From Pseudomonas saponiphila (lineage in GTDB: Bacteria > Pseudomonadota > Gammaproteobacteria > Pseudomonadales > Pseudomonadaceae), in NCBI RefSeq assembly GCF_900105185.1, contig NZ_FNTJ01000001.1:4298501-4362500 (forward strand): DNA of 64,000 bases. The letters run 5' to 3'. Position 1 is the first letter of the stretch. Each line of letters starts with the position of its first letter. Below the pieces are notes generated by a model. That model made no database searches, was not told where the DNA came from, and saw nothing but the letters and a program-made list of their open reading frames with translations. The position numbers were made by a program, and so were the translations under genes. Positions 55,773 to 64,000 of the stretch are shown here, piece after piece.

Positions 55773-55781
55773 ATTATATCA
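55773..55781 (-). promoter_or_regulatory. Extended -10 promoter of the small conserved gene
   Basis: On the minus strand TG-A-TATAAT matches an extended -10 element perfectly, about 29 bases before the chosen ATG. No good -35 is present, as is usual for this promoter type. The IS21 copy 2 end lies about 115 bases further upstream and leaves it intact. Confidence 0.6.
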
Positions 55782-56119
55782 GTCATCGCCCCCGCCTCGC
55801 TCAGGATCTTGCACCAGACGTAGTACCCCTCAACAGATGTGAGCCCCTGCCCCGCTCAAGAAATGCGGCGCTCCAGCTCTCGAAACTCCATGCCTGCGGA
55901 TTTCGGAGCACCGTGACCGGCCGTTTCGGTTGATCGTGACCGGTCATTTCGCTAACGCGTGACCGCTCATTTCGGTAGCAACGTGACCGATTTTCCGCCT
56001 GTTCCGAAACAGGTGGTCACGGCTTACCGAAATCGCCGGTCACGACTTAGCGAAAGCCTTCCCCTTCGTTGCGCATGACCTGATGCGCCGCCATCCTCGA
56101 CCGATTTCGGGAGAGGAAG

Positions 56120-57805
56120 ATGGCGGCGCCGCGAGTAGCCATGCGAAACATCAAAGAATGTCTGCGCCTCAAGTTTGAGGCCGGCTTGTCCCACGAGAAG
56201 ATTGCCCGTGCCTTGCAGCTGTCCAAGGGCGTGGTTAGCAAGTACATCGCGGCGGCGCGGGTGGCCGGGCTGGACTGGCCGGCGCTGGTGGCCATGGACG
56301 AGGCCGCGCTGGCGGCCGCCTTGTTTGCACCGACGTCGACGAACAAGCCGCGCGGTGAGCGAGTGCTGCCCGATGTGCTGAGCATCCACCGCGAGTTGCG
56401 ACGCAAGGGCGTGACCTTGCAGCTGCTGTGGGAGGAATATCTCGCCGCGCATGCGGGCCAGCCGACCTACCGCTACACCCAGTTCGTCGAGCACTACCGG
56501 CGCTACGCCCAGACGCTCAAACGTTCGATGCGTCAGCTGCACCGTGCGGGCGAGAAGCTATTCATCGACTATGCCGGGCCGACGCTGCCGGTGGTCGACC
56601 CGGCCACCGGCGAAGTGCGCCGGGCGCACATCTTCGTCGCCGCCCTGGGCGCCTCGAATTACACCTATGCCTGCGCGACGCCAGGCGAAACCCAGGTGGA
56701 CTGGCTGACCTCGCTGGGCCAGGCTCTGACCTACTTTGGCGGCGTGCCGGAAATGGTTGTGCCGGACAATCCGCGCGCCCTGGTCGCCCAGCCGGATCGC
56801 TACGAGCCGGGCCTGAACCGGGCCACGCTGGAGTGCGCGCGTCATTACCAGACGGTGATCCTGCCGGCACGGCCACGCAAGCCTCAGGACAAGGCCAAGG
56901 CCGAGGTGGCGGTGCAGGTGGTCGAGCGCTGGATCATGGCGCGGCTGCGCCATCGGCAGTTCTTCAGCCTGCATGCGCTTAACCAGGCCATCGCCGAGCT
57001 GCTGGAGGATCTGAATCGGCGCCCGTTCAAGCGGCTCGATGGCTGCCGGCGCGACTGGTTCGAGCGCCTGGATCGCCCGGCCTTGCGAGCGCTGCCGGTG
57101 CATCCCTACGAGGTCGCCACCTTCAAGCGCTGCAAGGTCAGCATCGACTACCACATCGAGGTCAATGGCAGCTTCTACAGCGTGCCCTCCGCCCTGGCCC
57201 GGCAGAACGTGGACGTGCGACTGACGGCACACACCCTGGAAGTGCTGCATGGCAACCGGCGGGTGGCCAGCCACCTGCTGCTGGGGCGACGCGGCGCTTA
57301 CAGTACCCAGCGCGAGCACATGCCCGCGGCGCACCAGGCGCATCGCGAATGGACGCCACAACGCCTGCTCGACTGGGGCGCGCGGATCGGCCCCTACACG
57401 CGCCAACTGATCGATCACCAACTGACCCACAAGCCGCACCCGGAGATGGGCTACCGCGCCTGCCTCGGCCTGCTCTCGCTGGCCCGGCGCTATGGCAATG
57501 CACGCCTGGAAGCCGCTGCCGAACGTGCCGTACACCTGCGCGCCTTCACCGGGCGCAGCGTGCGCAACCTGCTCCAGCAAGGCCTGGATCAACAGCCGCT
57601 GCCCCAGCGTGCCGCCGAAACGACCTTACCCGGCGACCACGAGAACGTCCGTGGCGCCGACTACTACCAACCCCCGCAACAGGAGCTGTTCGATGATGCC
57701 GCAACACACCCTGAATCAACTGCACCAGCTACGCCTGGACGGCATGGCCCGCGCCCTGGAAGAGCAATGGACGCTGCCGGCCAGCCACAGCCTGAGCTTC
57801 GATGA
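56120..57805 (+). CDS. istA: IS21-family transposase IstA, copy 2
   Basis: 561 residues, identical in translation to the copy at 14648-16333. It has the same N-terminal helix-turn-helix, the DDE residues ([27 protein letters not shown]) and the same GAGAGGAAG ribosome site. The frame is intact. Transcription runs rightward, toward the 3' end of the minus-strand lemA operon. Confidence 0.94.
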   Translation: MAAPRVAMRNIKECLRLKFEAGLSHEKIARALQLSKGVVSKYIAAARVAGLDWPALVAMDEAALAAALFAPTSTNKPRGERVLPDVLSIHRELRRKGVTLQLLWEEYLAAHAGQPTYRYTQFVEHYRRYAQTLKRSMRQLHRAGEKLFIDYAGPTLPVVDPATGEVRRAHIFVAALGASNYTYACATPGETQVDWLTSLGQALTYFGGVPEMVVPDNPRALVAQPDRYEPGLNRATLECARHYQTVILPARPRKPQDKAKAEVAVQVVERWIMARLRHRQFFSLHALNQAIAELLEDLNRRPFKRLDGCRRDWFERLDRPALRALPVHPYEVATFKRCKVSIDYHIEVNGSFYSVPSALARQNVDVRLTAHTLEVLHGNRRVASHLLLGRRGAYSTQREHMPAAHQAHREWTPQRLLDWGARIGPYTRQLIDHQLTHKPHPEMGYRACLGLLSLARRYGNARLEAAAERAVHLRAFTGRSVRNLLQQGLDQQPLPQRAAETTLPGDHENVRGADYYQPPQQELFDDAATHPESTAPATPGRHGPRPGRAMDAAGQPQPELR

Positions 57806-58442
57806 ACGCCTCGGCCTACTGCTCGACCGCGAACTGGCCTGGCGTGACAACCAGCGCCTGGTACGGCTGCGCAAGAAGGCCAAGCTCAAGTACGCCAACG
57901 CCTGCCTGGAAGATCTCGACCGCCGCACCGGACGCGCCCTGGACGAGCGTCTGATCGCCACCCTGGCCAGTGGCGACTGGATCCGCCAGCAGCACAACCT
58001 GCTGCTGACCGGCCCGACCGGTGCCGGCAAAACCTGGCTGGCCTGCGCCCTGGGCAACCAGGCCTGCCGCCAGGGCTATAGCACCCTGTACCTGCGCACC
58101 CCGCGCCTGCTGGAACAACTGCGCATCGCTCATGGCGACGGCAGCTTCGGCCGTACCCTGCAACAGCTGGCAAAGGTCGACGTCCTGGTGCTGGACGACT
58201 GGGCGCTAGCCCCGCTGGAGGAAGGAGCCCGGCATGACCTGCTGGAGGTGATCGACGACCGCGCTGGCAGCCGCTCCACCATCCTGACGAGCCAACTGCC
58301 CATCGAGCACTGGCACGGCTGGATCAACGACCCGACCCTGGCCGATGCCATCCTCGACCGCCTGGTGCACAACGCCTACCGACTGACGATGAAAGGCGAG
58401 TCGCTGCGCCGAAAAAAAGCCGAGGAACAAGCCGCATCGTGA
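57693..58442 (+). CDS. istB: IS21-family helper ATPase IstB, copy 2
   Basis: 249 residues, identical in translation to copy 1. Walker A is GPTGAGKT and Walker B is VLVLDDW. It starts at the first of two adjacent ATG codons, with AGGAG seven bases upstream. It overlaps istA by 113 bases in another frame. With both proteins intact in both copies, either copy could supply transposition functions. Confidence 0.93.
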   Translation: MMPQHTLNQLHQLRLDGMARALEEQWTLPASHSLSFDERLGLLLDRELAWRDNQRLVRLRKKAKLKYANACLEDLDRRTGRALDERLIATLASGDWIRQQHNLLLTGPTGAGKTWLACALGNQACRQGYSTLYLRTPRLLEQLRIAHGDGSFGRTLQQLAKVDVLVLDDWALAPLEEGARHDLLEVIDDRAGSRSTILTSQLPIEHWHGWINDPTLADAILDRLVHNAYRLTMKGESLRRKKAEEQAAS

Positions 58443-58550
58443 CCGATGCGATTACAATCCAGAACCCGCGCAACCGGGGTGGAAGCACCGGTCACGTATT
58501 AGCGAAACGCTCGGTCACGTTCACCGAAATCCGCACCATGCCAGTCCACC

Positions 58551-59108
58551 TCAAAAATTCGGCTTGTATTCAAAACCCGCCGAAGCCTGGCTGTCGGAAA
58601 ATGGTGTGATCGGCGACTTGTTCAAGCTCAACCGATTAACCAAGGAACCGGGAAACATCTGAATGGAGTTGTTGAAATGCTCCACATTCAGGTTGAACAG
58701 GGTAATGGCTCCGCCGATATTGCCTTCCTGCTCTGCAACCTCACGCATCAGGTTGCTCAACAGCGTGACGGACTTGAGGTCCGGATAGGCCTCAAACGCC
58801 AGGTTCAAGCCCCCCAACAGGGCTTTGCCACCCTCGTCGACCGATTTCAGGGCATCGCCATCGGCGGCAGATGGCAAGCTGTCAATGGCGCTACGCAAGC
58901 CAACGATCTTTTCCAGCAGTTGGCTCTCATAAGCCTGAAAACCCGCCACTTGCGGTTCCAGCAGATCCAGCACCTTGATTCGCTGCCGCTGGTAGGTCAG
59001 CACGTCCGACCAGGCTCGCTGGGCGCGGTTGTATGCACTGACAATCTTGTTGTAGTGCACATAAGCCAGAACGCCCAAGGCAATCGCAATGACCAACAAC
59101 AACTCCAT
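58551..59108 (-). CDS. lemA: LemA family membrane protein
   Basis: A 185-residue protein with one N-terminal membrane span (MELLLVIAIALGVLAYVHYN). A helical domain follows, with the LemA-type phrases AYNRAQRAWSDVLTYQRQRIKVLDLL and NLMREVAEQEGNIGGAITLFNLNVEHFNNSIQMFPGSLV. It ends FEYKPNF, matching the usual C-terminal motif. This is the general LemA fold, not the unrelated sensor kinase once called LemA (GacS). It is last in a three-gene operon, three bases after the preceding gene. The IS21 copy 2 sits 15 bases after its stop and may have displaced its terminator. Confidence 0.88.
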   Translation of the reverse strand: MELLLVIAIALGVLAYVHYNKIVSAYNRAQRAWSDVLTYQRQRIKVLDLLEPQVAGFQAYESQLLEKIVGLRSAIDSLPSAADGDALKSVDEGGKALLGGLNLAFEAYPDLKSVTLLSNLMREVAEQEGNIGGAITLFNLNVEHFNNSIQMFPGSLVNRLSLNKSPITPFSDSQASAGFEYKPNF

Positions 59109-59111
59109 ACC

Positions 59112-60128
59112 CTATTGCTCCATTTCATCAGCGACCTTCATCGGAAGGTCGAAATTGTTGTCATGCAACTCCGCCAGTTCATGCACCAGGGCCAGCACCG
59201 GAAACAGGCCAGGCAACTCCAGTCCACGTTTGATATTGGCGTAGAAGCCCGCTAAGTCCTCAAAGGTTCCCGGATCCTTGTAGGCCATGACCTCTGCGTC
59301 GTCGAAACTCAGGCACAGACGCCCCTCGCTGGAAAATTCCAGGTTCACCTTCTTCAACTGCCGGCAAAGCCTGAGCAGAAAAGCCAGGGTGGTGGGGGTC
59401 GCAAACTTGGCACAGGCCAGGTCATCACCGGTGAAAATGAAGTTTCTGTTGAAGTCATCAGAGGTGGTCTCGAAGACTCTAGGTCTTGTACGCTTTTTCC
59501 TCGGCAGATCACTGCACACCATCACACCAGTGACCCAAGGAAAATCCACCACCAGACTGAAACGATCAAAGCTCTCGTAAACCCGTTCACTTTCGCCATC
59601 GGATTTGGATTTGTAGTGGGCGTTCACATAACGCAAGTGGTGAAAAACAAAGGGCAACTGATGCCGCGAGCCCTGGTAGGTTCCCCCGGCGGAGTCCACG
59701 ATGCGACGGCTATCGTTACCGCGCTCATAGTCCTCGAACTCACCGCTCAGTTGGGTGAAACGCTCTTCGGCCGTTCCACCCGGATCCCAAAGGCCATTAC
59801 TGAGGAATGAACATTTACGAGCGATTCTCTCAGGCAACTCATCGAAAGCGGCTTTACGACTCATCCAGATGATCAGACTGGCAACGCCGAAGCACGCCGC
59901 AATGAACCACATCACCACCACGCCTGCCATGGCCGGGATCGCTGAAACAATCGCCAGCATCACCAGCACTAGGGGCTGGGCATGATCGAACTTCAATCCA
60001 CCCTTGAAGGATTGGAGCCTGCCGATGACCTGCAATAGGTCGTCGTTGGTCCTGGCCCGCGCCACCTCGGCGTCGCAAGTGGCCAACAACCGCACCAGCT
60101 CGGCATCATGCTTGAAAAACTGCATCAC
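59112..60128 (-). CDS. DUF3137-like membrane protein, paralogue A
   Basis: A 338-residue protein. A short cytoplasmic N-terminus (residues 1-48, DAELVRLLATCDAEVARARTNDDLLQVIGRLQSFKGGLKFDH) precedes two membrane spans at about 52-90. A large soluble domain (about 95-338) contains RYVNAHYKSK, FSLVVDFPWVTGV, FIFTGDDLACAKFATPTTLAFLLRLC and VNLEFSSEGRLCLSFDD. The architecture and the LemA neighbour suggest the DUF3137 family. It is a paralogue of the upstream gene over its whole length. It starts inside the previous stop (four-base overlap), and lemA follows after three bases. Function unknown. Confidence 0.78.
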   Translation of the reverse strand: MMQFFKHDAELVRLLATCDAEVARARTNDDLLQVIGRLQSFKGGLKFDHAQPLVLVMLAIVSAIPAMAGVVVMWFIAACFGVASLIIWMSRKAAFDELPERIARKCSFLSNGLWDPGGTAEERFTQLSGEFEDYERGNDSRRIVDSAGGTYQGSRHQLPFVFHHLRYVNAHYKSKSDGESERVYESFDRFSLVVDFPWVTGVMVCSDLPRKKRTRPRVFETTSDDFNRNFIFTGDDLACAKFATPTTLAFLLRLCRQLKKVNLEFSSEGRLCLSFDDAEVMAYKDPGTFEDLAGFYANIKRGLELPGLFPVLALVHELAELHDNNFDLPMKVADEMEQ

Positions 60129-61168
60129 GCTTCCTTGATCAATTCGAGGGATTCAGGCGCCTGTGGAGCGACAGCAGGAGCAACATGACCGTCGTGCAGC
60201 CGGGCCAACTGCTCTATCAACCCCAACAGCGGATACAGCTTCGGCAACTCGATGCCCGCCTCGATCCGCTCACGAAAGACCGCCAGATCACTCAGCGGCC
60301 CCGGATCGGCATGGACCATGATGTCTTCATTGTTGAAGCTCAGGCAGAGCCGTCCCTGGCCAGAGAACTCCAGATTGGCCCCATGAAGCTGACGCGAAAG
60401 CTCTAGCAGCAGATCCAGCGTTGCAGGCGTGGCGAAGTGTTCACAAGAGGCTGGGTCATTGCCGCGCAGCACAAAGGCCTGATTGAAATCCTCGCGATCG
60501 GTCTTGAAGGGCTGTCCCGACAGCTGTATTTCCAAGGGGCTGGATCGAAGCGCAATCTCTCTCACCCAGGGAAAATCCACCACCAGACTGTAGCGCTGGT
60601 AGTTCGTGTAAACCGTCTTGAGATCCCCGCCGGCCCCGCGCTCGCAACTGGAGATCACATATCGCAACTGGTGATACTCGAATGCCAGCGAATGTCGCTC
60701 TCCTCGATACACCCCCTGGAGCGAGTCCAGGATACGGCGCCGCTCACGCTCGCTGCCCCGCCGATAATCGGTGAACTCATTGTCCAGTCTCTTCAGGCGC
60801 CAGTCGGCGCTACTGTCGAATTCGCTCAAGCCGTTGCCAAGCATCATGCACTTGCGGGCAATGCTCGCCGCCAGATCAGTCGATACCCCAGAGATACCTT
60901 TGCTGACCCGATAGCTGAAGAAGCACAGAGCCACAAACACCCAGAACATCCCGCCCATGCCATCCATCAACAACGCCGCCGCGAGCGAAGCAAAAGCCAG
61001 CACCAGAAGCGTTATTGACTGCACATGATCGAACTCCAGGCCGCCAGGGAATACCTCCAGCCGATCGAGCACCTCAAGCAGGTCCGCCCTGGACTGAGCA
61101 TTGATGACTCGCCTCTGGCAATCGCTCAGCAGGCGCACCAGCGCCTGGTCACGCAAGAAGAACAACAT
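60125..61168 (-). CDS. DUF3137-like membrane protein, paralogue B
   Basis: A 347-residue protein, first of the lemA operon. The layout is the same as the next gene: an N-terminal helix (DQALVRLLSDCQRRVINAQSRADLLEVLDRLEVFPGGLEFDH), two spans at about 52-88, and a soluble domain with RYSLVVDFPWVREI, FVLRGNDPASCEHFATPATLDLLLELS and NLEFSGQGRLCLSFNNED. Tandem duplication is clear, although the two have diverged substantially. It ends in an Ala/Pro-rich tail (VAPAVAPQAPE). The gene upstream reads the same way after about 50 bases and may be co-transcribed. Function unknown. Confidence 0.78.
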   Translation of the reverse strand: MLFFLRDQALVRLLSDCQRRVINAQSRADLLEVLDRLEVFPGGLEFDHVQSITLLVLAFASLAAALLMDGMGGMFWVFVALCFFSYRVSKGISGVSTDLAASIARKCMMLGNGLSEFDSSADWRLKRLDNEFTDYRRGSERERRRILDSLQGVYRGERHSLAFEYHQLRYVISSCERGAGGDLKTVYTNYQRYSLVVDFPWVREIALRSSPLEIQLSGQPFKTDREDFNQAFVLRGNDPASCEHFATPATLDLLLELSRQLHGANLEFSGQGRLCLSFNNEDIMVHADPGPLSDLAVFRERIEAGIELPKLYPLLGLIEQLARLHDGHVAPAVAPQAPESLELIKEA

Positions 61169-61218
61169 CCATCTTCCTTGATCAATTGAACGCGCCGCCC
61201 ATCAAGCGACGCTCAGGC

Positions 61219-61743
61219 TCAACACTCGTTCAAGCCATCTCGAAAACGAATGGCCAGGGCCTTGAGATTCTGCCGCCAGCTCTCCAATTCTTCCCGACTC
61301 AGTTCCGGCTCCGGCTCTTGCTCGTCCAGATTGACCGCCACAATCAGCGGCTGGGTCACGTCACCCTTGGGCTTGTGCGGCGCTCTCGGCGGTTGAAACA
61401 GTTCGTTGTAAGCGCACAAGAGTTGCGCCAGCCAGGTCTGTGGACTCTGCGCCAGCTCCAGCAGTTCAGCCAGTTCGGGAATGGCAATGCTTTGCAGCAC
61501 TTCACGATTAAGGATCTGCTCGACCCGGGCAGCACCGGCCTGTGGCAGCCGGTAGAACCCGGCGATCTCGTGGCACAGCCCCAACAAAGCACCGTAGAGA
61601 TGGAACAGCACCGACTCGCGCCCCGCCTGGAGCAGCGCCTGGGCATTCATCGCCCGCCCCTCTTCAACCCGGGCCAGGGCTTCGAGCGCCAGGCCGGCAA
61701 AGTAGATTTTCTGATTGGTACGGGTATAGAGCTCGTGGGCCAT
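61219..61743 (-). CDS. DUF6586-like small protein next to topA, function unknown
   Basis: A 174-residue cytosolic, mostly helical protein starting MAHELYTRTNQKIYFAGLALEALARVEEG. It is rich in Leu and Ala, with a Pro/Glu-rich C-terminal part (EQEPEPELSREELESWRQNLKALAIRFRDGLNEC). The ATG at 61743 has GGAGG eight bases upstream; an in-frame start 25 codons earlier has none. It is positioned as PAO1 PA3010, downstream of topA. I associate it with DUF6586 by memory, with moderate confidence. Function is not known. Confidence 0.75.
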   Translation of the reverse strand: MAHELYTRTNQKIYFAGLALEALARVEEGRAMNAQALLQAGRESVLFHLYGALLGLCHEIAGFYRLPQAGAARVEQILNREVLQSIAIPELAELLELAQSPQTWLAQLLCAYNELFQPPRAPHKPKGDVTQPLIVAVNLDEQEPEPELSREELESWRQNLKALAIRFRDGLNEC

Positions 61744-61820
61744 GTAGGCAGCCTCCACTACAAGAAGAGAACCGGATGCGGACGGTACAGTTTCAAGGAA
61801 CACTCCCGCGCACCGCAAGG

Positions 61821-61861
61821 CAAAAGAAAGGCCGCATGACTCCCAACGGAATCATGCGGCC
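61821..61861 (-). terminator. Terminator of topA
   Basis: On the minus strand the 10-bp stem GGCCGCATGA/TCATGCGGCC is followed by TTTCTTTTG. It lies about 48 bases after the topA stop codon. Confidence 0.8.
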
Positions 61862-61876
61862 CTGTACGACACTGCA

Positions 61877-61896
61877 TCGAGGGGCAAGCCCCTCGA
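61877..61896. repeat. Perfect palindromic REP-like hairpin after topA
   Basis: The 9-bp arms TCGAGGGGC and GCCCCTCGA surround a two-base loop. The core GAGGGGCTTGCCCCTC (minus strand) resembles the GAGGG-AGCTTGC-TCCC class of P. fluorescens extragenic repeats. It stands between the topA stop and the terminator. Confidence 0.6.
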
Positions 61897-61908
61897 CACA
61901 AACTGCGC

Positions 61909-64000
61909 TTAGCGCTTGTCTTCGACCTTCCAGGTGCCACCGTCGTAGAACGCGCGCCAGCCGGTAGGCTTGCCATCAACCTCGGTCTGCACGTACTGCT
62001 CCTTGGTCTTGCGGCTATAGCGCACCACCGCAGGGCGTCCCTCGGGATCCTTCTTCGGTGCTTCGCAGAGGAAGTGGTACTTCGGATCAATTTCGTCCTT
62101 GTGCGGGATCAACTCCAGCACCAACGGCGCTCGGGTTTCACGGTTTTTCGGGAACTGGCTGGCAGCCAGGAACAACCCCGAAGCACCGTCGCGCAGGATG
62201 TAGGTGTCGTTGACCTTCTCGCATTTCAGCTCAGGCATCTTCACCGGATCCATCTTCGGCGGCGCCGCGTCACCGCTTTTCAGCAGCTTGCGGGTGTTCT
62301 TGCAAGTGGCGTTGGTGCAACCGAAGAACTTGCCGAAACGACCGGTCTTGAGCTGCATCTCGCTGCCGCACTTGTCGCATTCCAGGCTCGGGCCTTCATA
62401 GCCCTTGATCCGGTAGCTGCCCTCTTCGATCTCGTAGCCGGCGCAATCCGGGTTGTTGCCGCAGATGTGCAGCTTGCGCTTTTCATCCAGCAGGTAAGCG
62501 TCCATCGCCGTGCTGCAGATCGGGCAACGGTGCTTGCCGCGCAAAACCAGGGATTCCGATTCACCCTCGTCGTCGGCGGCAATCTCGTCACCCGGCACCA
62601 GGTTGACGGTGGCCTTGCAACGCTCCTTGGGCGGCAGGCTGTAGCCCGAGCAACCGAGGAACACACCGGTGGACGCGGTACGAATCTGCATCGGCCGGCC
62701 ACAGGTCTGGCAGGGAATATCGGTCATTACCGGCTGGTTGGCGCGCATGCCGCTTTCGGCGCCCTCGGCCACTTCGAGTTTCTTCTTGAAGTCGCCGTAG
62801 AACTCGTCAAGGACGTTCTTCCAGTCGCGCTCGCCCTGGGCCACGTCATCGAGGTTCTCTTCCATGCCGGCGGTGAAGCCGTAGTCCATCAGGTTGGAGA
62901 AACTTTCAGAGAGACGCTCGGTGACGATGTCACCCATCTTTTCCGAATAGAACCGACGGTTGTGCAGGGTGACGTAGCCACGGTCCTGAATGGTCGAAAT
63001 GATCGCCGCATAGGTCGAAGGACGACCGATGCCGCGTTTTTCCATTTCCTTCACCAGGCTGGCTTCGGAGTAACGCGCCGGCGGCTTGGTGAAGTGCTGG
63101 CTCGGATCGAGCTTGATCAGCTTCAGTACTTCGCCCTGGGCCATTTCCGGCAGTACATCGTCGTCGCCCGGCTTGGCCATTTGCGGCATCACACGGGTGT
63201 AACCGTCGAACTTGAGGATACGGCCCTTGGCACGCAGCTCGAAGTCGCCAGCGGCAACACTGACGGTGGTGGAGAGGTATTGCGCCGGCAACATCTGGCA
63301 GGCGACGAACTGGCGCCAGATCAGCTCGTAGAGCCGCTCGGCATCACGTTCCATGCCCGACAGCTTGCTCGGATGGGTGTTGACGTCGGACGGACGAATC
63401 GCTTCGTGCGCCTCCTGGGCCCCTTCCTTGCTGCTGTAGACGTTGGGCGAGGCCGGCAGGTACTTGTTGCCGAACTCGTCTTCGATATAGGTCCGCGCCA
63501 TCGCCACGGCATCAGCCGAGAGGTTGGTGGAGTCGGTACGCATGTAGGTGATGTAGCCGGCTTCATACAGACGCTGGGCCATCATCATGGTCTTCTTCAC
63601 CCCGAAGCCCAGGCGGTTGCTCGCGGCCTGCTGCAGGGTGGAAGTGATGAACGGCGCCGACGGCTTGCTGCTGGTGGGCTTGTCTTCACGCTTGGCGACG
63701 CTGTAGGCCGAGGCCTTGAGCTTCTCCAGAGCAGCCATGGCCTGGGTTTCGTTGAGCGGCTTGAAGGCTTCACCGTTCTCGCGAGCCACCTCAAAGCGCA
63801 CCTTCGAGCCCTTGGCGGTGCCCAGGTCGGCGTGAACTTCCCAGTACTCTTCCGGAATGAAGGCGCGAATCTCACGCTCGCGCTCCACCACCAGCTTCAC
63901 GGCTACCGACTGCACACGACCGGCGGACAGGCCTCGGGCAATCTTCGCCCACAGCAGCGGCGAGACCATGTAGCCCACCACACGGTCAAGAAAGCGACGG
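61909..64000 (-). CDS. topA: DNA topoisomerase I (5' end outside window)
   Basis: Type IA topoisomerase that relaxes negative supercoils through a 5'-phosphotyrosine link. The frame is open to the right edge; about 697 codons of a protein near 870 are seen. The active tyrosine lies in [18 protein letters not shown]. Also visible are [33 protein letters not shown] and the fold-closing [21 protein letters not shown]. The C-terminal half has three Cys4-type zinc ribbons: CQTCG...C, CPICS...CGNNPDC, and CDKCG...CTNATC. The N-terminal Toprim domain is outside the window. A strong terminator and a REP-like hairpin follow. Confidence 0.97.
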   Translation of the reverse strand, partial: RRFLDRVVGYMVSPLLWAKIARGLSAGRVQSVAVKLVVEREREIRAFIPEEYWEVHADLGTAKGSKVRFEVARENGEAFKPLNETQAMAALEKLKASAYSVAKREDKPTSSKPSAPFITSTLQQAASNRLGFGVKKTMMMAQRLYEAGYITYMRTDSTNLSADAVAMARTYIEDEFGNKYLPASPNVYSSKEGAQEAHEAIRPSDVNTHPSKLSGMERDAERLYELIWRQFVACQMLPAQYLSTTVSVAAGDFELRAKGRILKFDGYTRVMPQMAKPGDDDVLPEMAQGEVLKLIKLDPSQHFTKPPARYSEASLVKEMEKRGIGRPSTYAAIISTIQDRGYVTLHNRRFYSEKMGDIVTERLSESFSNLMDYGFTAGMEENLDDVAQGERDWKNVLDEFYGDFKKKLEVAEGAESGMRANQPVMTDIPCQTCGRPMQIRTASTGVFLGCSGYSLPPKERCKATVNLVPGDEIAADDEGESESLVLRGKHRCPICSTAMDAYLLDEKRKLHICGNNPDCAGYEIEEGSYRIKGYEGPSLECDKCGSEMQLKTGRFGKFFGCTNATCKNTRKLLKSGDAAPPKMDPVKMPELKCEKVNDTYILRDGASGLFLAASQFPKNRETRAPLVLELIPHKDEIDPKYHFLCEAPKKDPEGRPAVVRYSRKTKEQYVQTEVDGKPTGWRAFYDGGTWKVEDKR

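Larger units (their letters stand above)
55895..58535 (+). mobile_element. IS21-family insertion sequence, copy 2 (between the small gene and lemA)
   Basis: The element is 2641 bp, the same length as copy 1 and its reverse complement as far as I could compare (ends, subterminal repeats, and all frames of istA and istB). The tips are TGCGGATTTCGG and CCGAAATCCGCA. It is flanked by the 7-bp direct repeat CCATGCC (55888-55894 and 58536-58542). The insertion lies 15 bases beyond the lemA stop codon and about 150 bases upstream of the small conserved gene, so no coding sequence is broken. Confidence 0.95.

Overview
The window is chromosomal DNA from a Pseudomonas, most likely of the P. fluorescens group. 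The evidence is protein-level similarity throughout, GC-rich coding sequence, Pseudomonas REP-type repeats, and gene order. Two long blocks recall P. aeruginosa PAO1 order from memory: dusA-tal-rssC-rssB-pilZ-mlaA-HAD-DUF4404-queF-cupredoxin-copRS (24.3-34.4 kb), and lolEDC-pilZ-glpQ-sthA-apbE...gap-mfd-csiV...nagZ-psrA-lexA-sulA...topA (34.5-64 kb). No database search was possible, so all names rest on recognised motifs and context.

Layout. 0-3.3 kb: uvrB (cut by the left edge) diverges from an aspartate/aromatic aminotransferase gene, followed by a small membrane protein. 3.3-12.4 kb: a decayed gene, tRNA-Asn(GTT), an MFS transporter, a periplasmic SH3-like protein, an NCS2 nucleobase transporter, an exported protein with an HNH-like motif, an arylamine N-acetyltransferase, a GNAT acetyltransferase and a membrane diguanylate cyclase. 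13-23.9 kb: a tightly overlapping polysaccharide operon made of the Wzm/Wzt ABC exporter, a pyruvyltransferase-like protein, a 2OG-Fe(II) oxygenase and three glycosyltransferase genes (four GT domains). Its wzt gene is split by a 2641-bp IS21-family element with a 6-bp target duplication. 24.3-34.4 kb: dusA, tal, the RssB/RssC stress-signalling pair, a PilZ protein, mlaA, a HAD-like protein lacking its nucleophile, queF, and a copper block (cupredoxin, copRS). 34.5-45 kb: lolCDE, a PilZ-like protein, a glycerophosphodiesterase, sthA, apbE, a citrate-type MHS transporter and gap. 45.4-55.8 kb: mfd, csiV, a SWIM-SNF2 helicase, nagZ, psrA (with two PsrA boxes), lexA (two SOS boxes), sulA and a small conserved gene. 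55.9-58.5 kb: a second, apparently identical IS21 copy in opposite orientation with its own 7-bp duplication. 58.5-64 kb: lemA with two tandem paralogous membrane proteins, a DUF6586-like gene and topA (5' end outside the window).

How it works together. Envelope themes recur: O-polysaccharide-type export, LolCDE lipoprotein release, MlaA lipid transport and NagZ peptidoglycan recycling. DNA repair themes are UvrB, Mfd, LexA and SulA. c-di-GMP/stress signalling is represented by a GGDEF protein, two PilZ proteins, RssB/RssC and PsrA. The most notable strain-specific event is the IS21 insertion that should abolish Wzt and, by polarity, affect the downstream glycosyltransferases. The most novel-looking material is the glycan operon with its 2OG oxygenase, the LemA-plus-two-paralogues operon, and the exported HNH-like protein.
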